Below, one piece after another: positions 1-6,400 of a stretch of DNA of 8,782 bases (within the stretch, counting starts at the first letter, position 1; every line of letters begins with the position of its first letter). Source of the stretch: Candidatus Dormiibacterota bacterium (GTDB lineage Bacteria > Chloroflexota > Dormibacteria > UBA8260 > Bog-877); the NCBI GenBank assembly GCA_003164475.1, contig PLTL01000108.1:22144-30925 (forward strand), in the 5' to 3' direction. The position numbers and the translations under genes are program-made. The notes beneath the pieces were generated by a model, which worked only from the letters and a program-made list of their open reading frames with translations, made no database searches and was not told the DNA's origin.

Positions 1-1650
1 TATGCCGCGGAGTGGGAGGCGCAGAACAACTTCCGTCTGGACATGCTCTACAACGGCGGCGGCAGCGCGGCCGTGCAGGAGAGTGGTCCGGATGCGCTGC
101 TGGCGCAGTTCCAGGCGACCGACCCGGTCACGGGCAAGCCCTACGCCGACGATTTCGGCTGGCTCAGCCACACATATGACACGCCCTATCTCGACGTTGG
201 CTGCGCCACCCAGGACTACATCGAGGCCGAGATCAACGAGAACAACACTTGGGCGGAGGAGGCTGGCTCGGGTGGGACCGGCGGCCTGGGGCTGGCCGTG
301 GCGCCAAGCACCAGCTATGCCTTGGGGTACATCGACCCCAAGACCTTCGTTCCCGGCAACCACTCCGGCTTCGCCGACCTGGTGCCGGGGAACCCGGCGA
401 CCGTTGACCCGCCCGATCTCGACGCATCGAACACGGTGGCAAGTGGCGGCACGCTGGCTGCGGGCGAGTATGCCTACGCCGTCACCGACCAGTTCGCCGA
501 TGGTGGGACGGCCCCAGCCACCCTCACCGACCCCGCCACCGACCAGTCCGAGGCCGACGTGGTCCTCGCGACCATAACGGCTGGTCAGGAGGTCGAGTTG
601 AACTGGCAGGCGATCTGCCATGCCTCCGACTACATCATCTATCGGACAGATGCTCCTCTTGGTGTCATCGACACCAGCGGCTGGGAGCAGATCGGCTATG
701 TGACGACGCCCCAGGTGGCCACGCTGCCTGATACCAGCTCGGGGAATCCGACCGGCAACTCGACCACCAACGTCAGCGGTGGTGGGGAGCTGGAGCAGTC
801 CTTCACCGACACCGGTGCCGCCGGGACCGCGGTCGCGGACAGCGTCGCCGAGCCAACCACTGAGGGGGCGACCGAGCTGCCCTGGGAGCAGAATTCCTAC
901 TTCCTCGATGCCCTGGAGGCGCTGGGGATCACCGCAGTGGGGGACGATGCCTCCAAGGCGTACCCCGATCCTTCAACCACAGAGTTCGGCATCGGGGCCG
1001 CCTACCCGACCGGGGACCTGGAATACGCGGCCGGTGAGCCCTTCGTCGAGGGGACGACATCGCAGGTCGTGCCCCGGATCCCCAACGACATCTATTACGA
1101 CACTGCCACCCAGGCCCAGGAGCTCGACGAGTTCCTGACCATCGAGGCAGGCCAAACCCCGTATGACACCTACAACTTCGCCGACATCGTCGGCTTTGTG
1201 GACTCTGGCCTGTTCCAGGACATGATGAGCAACGACCCAGATCCCACCTATGTCCACCAGACCAACATCATCGGCTCCCCTCCGGGAGTCACCTCCCCGC
1301 CCGCCGATTCCAACACGGCCGGTCAGGGGATCCTCTACTCGGCGCTCAACCAGCTGCTGACGGAATATCACCAGTACATCAACGCCAGCGCTCCCTACGA
1401 CCAGCTGACCATGGGCGCGATCGCCACCACCCTGGCCGAACAGGGCGCCTGGGCCACCACTGAGACGGCCGGGACGGTGACCGCGTCCGAGACCAATGGT
1501 GTGATCACGGTCGACAACACCGGCGGCACCGCGGCGACGGTGCCCGTGACCGCTCCTCCGGGAACCATCGTCGGCACCTCCGGCACGACCGCCTTCGGCC
1601 AGTCCTACGGAGGCACCCTCTCGACGTGGGTACCACTGGGTGCCGGCGGG
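1..1650 (+). repeat. Duplicated deacetylase body, upstream copy (pairs with about 4224-5847)
   Basis: Bases 1-1650 encode the same protein blocks in the same order as about 4224-5847, with long stretches of nearly identical DNA, for example around 30-60 versus 4250-4280 and 135-170 versus 4367-4402. Similarity continues to the end of the beta segment (WVPLGAGGTETL versus WVPLAGGATETL) and then stops abruptly at the start of the unrelated C-terminal modules. This indicates a tandem gene duplication with C-terminal module exchange. The duplication probably also covers the missing upstream ~880 bases. Confidence 0.9.
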
Positions 1651-3210
1651 ACGGAGACCCTCTCCGGCCCACCGAGCCAACCCGACTTGCCCATGGGAAC
1701 GGCCGAGCCATCGGCGGTGAGTCTCAGCTGGACGGCCCCCACCAACACCGGTGGCGACCCGCTCACCTCGTACGTGATCACTCCCTACCTGGGGACCACG
1801 GCGCTGGCTCCGATCACCGTGGCCTCGACGGTGACCTCATACACCATCACCGGCCTCACGGACGGGGACGCTTACACCTTCAAGGTGGCCGCCACGTCCC
1901 TCCTGGGGACCGGGCTGTTATCGTTGCCCTCGGCGGCGGTGACACCCACCGCCCCGGCGGCCGCCACCTACAACTCGCTGACCCCCTACCGGGTCTGCGA
2001 CACGCGCGCGGGAACCACGACCTCAGACACCGCCCAATGCGCGGGTAAGACCCTCGCTCCCGGCGCCACCCTGACCATCCCGGTCGCCGGCACCAATCCC
2101 GCTGGAGCCACCAGCGGGGGCGTGCCGTCGACGGCGACGTCGGTGGTCCTCAACGTCACCGTGACCGACACCACCGCCGCCAGCTACCTGACGGTGTGGC
2201 CGGCCGGGGGAGCCATGCCGCTGGCGTCGAGCGTGAACTGGTCAGCCGGCCAGACGGTGCCGAACCTGGTCACCGTGGCGGTCGGCACGGGCGGCGACGT
2301 GAGCTTCTACAACGACCTCGGGAACGTCGATGTGGTGGTGGACGTGGAGGGGTGGTTTGACTCCACGGACACGACCGGGGGTCCATACGTGCCCCTGACT
2401 CCCTATCGAGTCTGCGACACCCGCGCCGGCAACCCCTCCGGCCTGTCCGGCGTCGACTCCCAGTGCGGGGGCAAGACGCTGGGAGCCAAGAAGACCATCA
2501 CGATCCAGGTGGCGGGAACCAGCCCATCCGGAGCGACCTCGGGCGGCATCCCGGCCGGGGCGATAGCGGCGGACCTGACGGTGACCGCGACCGACACCAG
2601 CACGCCCAGCTACCTCACGGTCTGGCCAGCCGGAGTGACCCAGCCACTGGCGTCCAACCTCAACTTCGTGGCCGGGGAGACGGTGGCCAACAACGTGGTG
2701 GTGGCCCTGCCCACAACCGGCGCTGGCGCCGGCGAAGTGAGCATCTACAACGCCAATGGCAGCAGCGACGTGGTGGTGGATGTCTCCGGGTACTACTCGA
2801 CGACCGGCGCGGCGCCGAGCGGTGCGACCGATTTCACCCCCATGGTGCCTTACCGAATCTGCGACACCCGCGCCACCGCGGTGTCGGGGCTCGACGATGC
2901 CTGCACCGGGTACGCGCTCGAGGCAGACAGCTCCTTCGCGGTCACCTTCGCCGGCGTGGGAGGAATCCCCGCCAACGCCACCGCCGTGGTGCTCAACGTG
3001 ACCGTGACCGATACGACCGCGGCGGACTACCTCACCGTCTATCCGGCCGGCGGGGCCAAGCCGTTCTCGTCCAACTTGAACTGGAGTCCGGGTGAGACGG
3101 TGGCCAGCGGGGTCACCGCCACCCTGGGAGCCAGCGGGGCACTGGATTTCTACATCCCCAATGGGAAGGCCGACCTGGTGGTCGACGTGGTCGGCTGGGA
3201 GGCTCCCTGA
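1..3210 (+). CDS. Agd3-like (CE18/NodB-superfamily) exopolysaccharide deacetylase with FN3 and three Cys-paired beta-repeats, 5'-truncated by the window
   Basis: The frame is open from base 1 and ends at TGA 3208-3210 (1069 residues visible). The paralogue at 3342 aligns from its residue 295, so about 294 residues (signal peptide, N-terminal domain, first Asp motif) lie upstream; the ATG at 43 is internal. Visible deacetylase blocks, numbered from base 1: SHTYDTPYLD (His57), GNHSGF (His121), GDDASK (~314), VPRIPNDIYYD (Arg359), YVHQTN (His419), then a beta-rich segment ending WVPLGAGGTETL. These blocks resemble Agd3-type deacetylases, which remove acetyl groups from GalNAc in exopolysaccharide. 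An FN3-like domain interrupts the catalytic region at about residues 141-290. C-terminal to it lie a second FN3 (about 557-650) and three beta-repeats (657-1069). No cell-wall anchor or membrane segment is seen, so it is probably secreted and matrix-associated. The family call rests on remembered motifs, and the substrate is inferred. Confidence 0.75.
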   Translation, partial: YAAEWEAQNNFRLDMLYNGGGSAAVQESGPDALLAQFQATDPVTGKPYADDFGWLSHTYDTPYLDVGCATQDYIEAEINENNTWAEEAGSGGTGGLGLAVAPSTSYALGYIDPKTFVPGNHSGFADLVPGNPATVDPPDLDASNTVASGGTLAAGEYAYAVTDQFADGGTAPATLTDPATDQSEADVVLATITAGQEVELNWQAICHASDYIIYRTDAPLGVIDTSGWEQIGYVTTPQVATLPDTSSGNPTGNSTTNVSGGGELEQSFTDTGAAGTAVADSVAEPTTEGATELPWEQNSYFLDALEALGITAVGDDASKAYPDPSTTEFGIGAAYPTGDLEYAAGEPFVEGTTSQVVPRIPNDIYYDTATQAQELDEFLTIEAGQTPYDTYNFADIVGFVDSGLFQDMMSNDPDPTYVHQTNIIGSPPGVTSPPADSNTAGQGILYSALNQLLTEYHQYINASAPYDQLTMGAIATTLAEQGAWATTETAGTVTASETNGVITVDNTGGTAATVPVTAPPGTIVGTSGTTAFGQSYGGTLSTWVPLGAGGTETLSGPPSQPDLPMGTAEPSAVSLSWTAPTNTGGDPLTSYVITPYLGTTALAPITVASTVTSYTITGLTDGDAYTFKVAATSLLGTGLLSLPSAAVTPTAPAAATYNSLTPYRVCDTRAGTTTSDTAQCAGKTLAPGATLTIPVAGTNPAGATSGGVPSTATSVVLNVTVTDTTAASYLTVWPAGGAMPLASSVNWSAGQTVPNLVTVAVGTGGDVSFYNDLGNVDVVVDVEGWFDSTDTTGGPYVPLTPYRVCDTRAGNPSGLSGVDSQCGGKTLGAKKTITIQVAGTSPSGATSGGIPAGAIAADLTVTATDTSTPSYLTVWPAGVTQPLASNLNFVAGETVANNVVVALPTTGAGAGEVSIYNANGSSDVVVDVSGYYSTTGAAPSGATDFTPMVPYRICDTRATAVSGLDDACTGYALEADSSFAVTFAGVGGIPANATAVVLNVTVTDTTAADYLTVYPAGGAKPFSSNLNWSPGETVASGVTATLGASGALDFYIPNGKADLVVDVVGWEAP
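421..870 (+). other. FN3-like domain inserted in the deacetylase domain of the first paralogue
   Basis: About 150 residues lie between the GNHSGF block and the WEQNSYFLDALEALG block, where the catalytic fold would otherwise continue. The segment reads as a fibronectin-III sandwich: GEYAYAVTDQF, then a strand with the ELNWQAI core, then YIIYRTDAP, GWEQIGYVTT and SFTDTGAAGTA. Its only cysteine (residue 206, in ICHAS) has a single visible Cys partner in the deacetylase body (residue 68, in DVGCATQ). Boundaries are approximate. Confidence 0.6.
1669..1956 (+). other. C-terminal fibronectin type III domain of the first paralogue
   Basis: The segment has classic FN3 signatures: PSAVSLSWTAPTNTGG, then LTSYVITPYLG, then YTITGLTDGDAYTFKVAAT, closing with LPSAAVTPT. 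It links the catalytic body to the beta-repeats. FN3 domains of this type are common spacers or carbohydrate-proximal modules in secreted bacterial glycan-active enzymes. The second paralogue has no equivalent here, because its He_PIG repeats start at the matching point. Confidence 0.85.
1969..3207 (+). repeat. Three tandem Cys-containing beta-repeats (PYRVCDTR ... YLTVWPAG ... DVVVDV type)
   Basis: Copies start near 1969, 2386 and 2833 (protein residues 657, 796 and 945), with spacings of 417 and 447 bases. Each copy runs PYR[VI]CDTRA, a second Cys after 14-17 residues, a beta strand, VVLNVTVTDTTA-type text, YLTV[WY]PAG, SSxNW and DVVVDVxGW. Repeats with this core occur in many secreted actinobacterial proteins, often with Leu-Asp (RLLDTR) where these have Cys-Asp. 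The Cys pair in every copy suggests one disulfide per repeat. The role is probably surface or matrix attachment (inference). Copies are clearly homologous but diverged at DNA level. Confidence 0.85.
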
Positions 3211-3228
3211 CCGCGATTGATTGAGGAA

Positions 3229-3251
3229 GGGCGCCTGCTTCGCAGCCGCCC
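3229..3251 (+). terminator. Hairpin 1 downstream of the first paralogue
   Basis: An inverted repeat starts 18 bases after the stop codon. Arm 3229-3238 (GGGCGCCTGC) pairs with 3242-3251 (GCAGCCGCCC), with one C-C mismatch and a 3-base loop (5 if the last pair opens). No T-tract follows, as is usual for actinobacterial terminators. It could act with hairpin 2 as a tandem terminator, or protect the 3' end of the mRNA. Confidence 0.4.
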
Positions 3252-3275
3252 TGCGACCGACAGAGACAGATGACC

Positions 3276-3307
3276 GAGGCCCGTTCGGCGGGAGCCGAAC
3301 GGGCCTC
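3276..3307 (+). terminator. Hairpin 2: perfect 14-bp stem with GGGA tetraloop between the two paralogues
   Basis: Arm 3276-3289 (GAGGCCCGTTCGGC) is the exact reverse complement of 3294-3307, closing a 4-base GGGA loop that fits the stable GNRA pattern. No T-tract follows. A short possible extra stem, CCCC 3307-3310 with GGGG 3316-3319, overlaps its last base. It lies 65 bases after the first stop codon and only 34 bases before the next start. The simplest reading is a terminator or attenuator. Because there is little room for a promoter after it, the second gene may be expressed by partial read-through, or the hairpin may act in its 5' leader. Confidence 0.6.
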
Positions 3308-3330
3308 CCCTCCGCGGGGGCTTGTTAGAG

Positions 3331-3338
3331 AGGAAGGA
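3331..3338 (+). promoter_or_regulatory. Ribosome binding site fixing the start of the second paralogue
   Basis: The purine run AGGAAGGA, extended upstream by GAG at 3328-3330, is the only good Shine-Dalgarno-like sequence here. It sits 3 bases before ATG 3342 and 6 before ATG 3345. It supports the double-ATG start over the in-frame ATG at 3270, which lies just before hairpin 2 and would add 24 charged residues ahead of the signal peptide. Confidence 0.75.
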
Positions 3339-3341
3339 TTG

Positions 3342-3434
3342 ATGATGAATCGTCGGCTGGCTGCTTGTGTTACAGGATTCGCCCTGGTGGCGGGGGTGCT
3401 AGCCACCGCGGGGACCTCGCTCAGCGTCCTGGCG
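3342..3434 (+). other. Sec signal peptide of the second paralogue
   Basis: MMNRR is a short basic n-region. It is followed by a long hydrophobic, Ala/Val/Leu/Gly-rich stretch (residues 6-31) and a VLA/A cleavage-type site, most likely after Ala31. The mature protein would begin ATQSQVNLK. No twin-arginine motif with the expected context is seen. Confidence 0.8.
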
Positions 3435-6400
3435 GCGACCCAGAGTCAGGTCAACCTCAAGGTGCTGCTCATCGGGGGAGTCGGAGGAGCCGCCTCGGAT
3501 CCCATGACGGCCGCGTGGGACTCGACCTTGACTAACGAGGGAGTGCCCTACACGGAGGTGGATGCCAGCGGGGCGGTGGGCAGCGAGACGGTAGCCTTGC
3601 CGACCCTTTCCTCAGGCACCAGCGGCTACTACAACGGGGTGGTGACCGCGGATGCGCCCGCGGACTTCGCCGCTGGGCAACTCACCGCACTGGACTCGTA
3701 TGAGTCTACCTTCGGCGTGCGCCAGCTGGACGGCTACGTGTACCCGACCAGCAGCCTGGGAGAGACCGACGTGAGCGGCAGTGCCCTGGACGGCACTACC
3801 GGCGAGCTCACCAGTGCCGGGCTGACGGCTTTCTCGGAGTTGGCCGGGCCGGTGCCATTCGACACCGGCACCTGGGGATATCCGGCCTCGGTCGTGGCCG
3901 GGGCACCCTTCACTCCCCTCATCGAGAATGCCGCCCGCAATGTCCTGGGCGGAGTCTACCTCCACCCCAGCACGGACGCCCAGGCAGGAGTGTCGGAGTT
4001 GGTCCTCAACTTCGACTACAACGCCGCTCAGCTGCAGTGGCTCTTGCTGGGACCGAGCCTCATCAACTGGGTGACCCAGGACACCCATCTGGGCCTGTAC
4101 CGCAACTACATCGAAATGGACATCGATGACGTCTTCACTCCCGATGACGTCTGGGACACGGCCAACGACACCATCGACTACTCGGATGCGGACGCCGTGC
4201 GCATGACCCCCGCGGACGTGACCTACGCGGCCCAGTGGGAAGCCGCCAACAACTTCCGTTTCGACATGCTCTACAACGGCGGGGGCAGCGTTGACGAGCA
4301 GGCTGACAGTGCCAACGGGTCGGATCCCCTGCTGGCGCAGTTCCAGGCGGATGACCCCAAGACCGGCAAGCCCTACGCCGACGATTTTGGCTGGCTCAGT
4401 CACACCTACGACACGCCTTATCTCGACGTCGGCTGTGCCACCCAGGACTACATCGAAGCTGAGCTCAACGAGAACAGCAGTTGGGCGGCCGAGGCCCCTG
4501 GTGGCACCCCCGGGACCGGCGGCCTGGGTCTCACCGAGAGCACCGACACCAGTGCCGCCCTGGGGTATGAGAACCCGGACGTGTTCGTGCCGGGCAACCA
4601 CTCGGGATTCGCCAACCTCGAGCCGGGGAACCCGGCGACGGTTGACCCACCCGATCTCGACGACACGACCCTTAGCACCGGTGGCCAGCTGGCTGCGGGC
4701 GAGTACGCGTACGCGGTCACGGATCAGTTCGTGGCCTCGACCGGGACCCCCACGTCTGCCAATCCCCAATCGCAGGCTGATGTCACCGACGTGACCGTGA
4801 CCAGCGGCCAGGCAGTGCAGCTGAACTGGGAGTCGATCTGCCACGCGGCCCAATACAACATCTACCGCACCACCGCACCTGGCGGCGCGATCAACGCCAC
4901 GGGGTGGGCCTACCTGGGCTCAGTCTCGACCCCCTTCAGCGCCACCCTGCCCGACAACAGCTCGGGCGGCACGACCTCAACCACCAACGTCACCGGCGAG
5001 GGTGAGACCGAGCAGGACTACGTCGACAGCGGCGCCAAGGGGGCGGCCGTGGCTGCAGCCGTTGCGGACCCCGCCCAGGAGAGCGCGCTGGAGACACCCT
5101 GGGAGCAGAATCCCTACTTCATCCCGGCCCTGGAGGCGGTGGGGATCACCGCCGTGGGAGACGACGCCTCCAAGGCCTACCCGGATCCGTCCACCGATGA
5201 GTTCGGTATCGGGACCGCCTACACGGGAGCCGAGTACGCTGCCGGCCAAAGCTTCGTCGACGGGACGGCGCAGGTGGTGCCACGGCATCCCAACGACATC
5301 TACTACGACGCCGCCACTGATGCCGAGGAGACCAGCGAGTTCGATTTCCTCAACGCCGGCACTGCCTATGGGTCCTACGATTTCGCTCAGATAGTTGGCT
5401 TTGAGGATTCCAGCCTGCTCCAGCAGATCCTGGGCAACGACCCCCGGCCCAACTACGTCCACCAGACCAATATCATCGGCAGCCCGAGCGATGGTGCCAG
5501 CGCCAGTGACGGCACCCTCTACTCGGTGCTCAACCCGCTGCTGACGGAGTATCACAGCTACATCAGCTCCAGCGCTCCCTACCAGCAGCTGACCCTGGGC
5601 GCGATCGCCACGACCCTCGCCGATCAGTCGGCGTGGGCGGCCACCGCTGCGGCCGGATCGGTCACCGCGTCTGAAGCGGGCGGGGTGGTCACGCTGAGCG
5701 ATACCGGGTCGGGCGCGGCGACCGTGCCGCTGACCGTCCCTGAGGGAACCACGGTCGAGACCGCCGGTGGACAGCAAGCCTTCGGGCAGACATATGGCGG
5801 CACCCTTTCGGGATGGGTCCCCCTGGCCGGAGGCGCAACCGAGACCCTCACCACGCCGGCGGCCGGTGTCAGCATCAGCAGCGCGGCCACCGCGACCGCG
5901 ACAGCCGGTACGGCCTTCAGCTTCACGGTGACGACCGCCGGCAGCCCGGCACCCAGCCTGGCGGAGACGGGCCTGCTGCCGTCCGGTCTCACCTTCGTGG
6001 ACAACGGCAACGGGACGGCGACCCTGGCTGGGACCCCGGCGGCTGGTAGCGGAGGCAGCTACGCGGTCACCCTCAGTGCCACCAGCAGCGCGGGGACCAC
6101 TTCGCAGTCATTCACGCTGACGGTGGACCAGAGTCCGACCCTCAGCAGCGCGGTCTCGGCCACGGCGGCCGTGGGCACTGCCTTCACCTTCAACATCACC
6201 ACCTCCGGCTACCCGGCACCGTCAGTGCTGGAATCGGGGGCGCTTGCCTCCGGGGTCACCTTTGCGGCTGGGAGCGGCGGCACGGCGACCCTCTCCGGGA
6301 CCCCGGCGACCGGCAGCGGAGGCAGTTATCCGGTGACCTTCGCCGCCACCAACAGCGCTGGGACGAGCACGCAATCGTTCACCTTGACCGTGGATCAGAG

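Noticed and set aside
3270..3341. Earlier in-frame ATG at 3270 as start of the second paralogue
   Set aside because: It lies just before the perfect hairpin, has no good ribosome binding site, and would put charged residues ahead of a clear signal peptide. ATG 3342/3345 has a strong purine-rich site.
3357..3368. LAAC at residues 6-9 of the second paralogue as a lipobox
   Set aside because: Only five residues precede it, with no hydrophobic segment. The hydrophobic core lies after the cysteine, so an ordinary Sec signal peptide fits better.
3612..4853. Long minus-strand open frame (413 codons) opposite the second deacetylase gene, with similar ones at 4977-5777 and 973-1680
   Set aside because: They lie fully antisense to well-supported coding sequence. 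Their products are low-complexity (Val/Gly/Arg-rich) without domains, as expected from GC-biased third positions, and their recurrence in both paralogues follows from the duplication.
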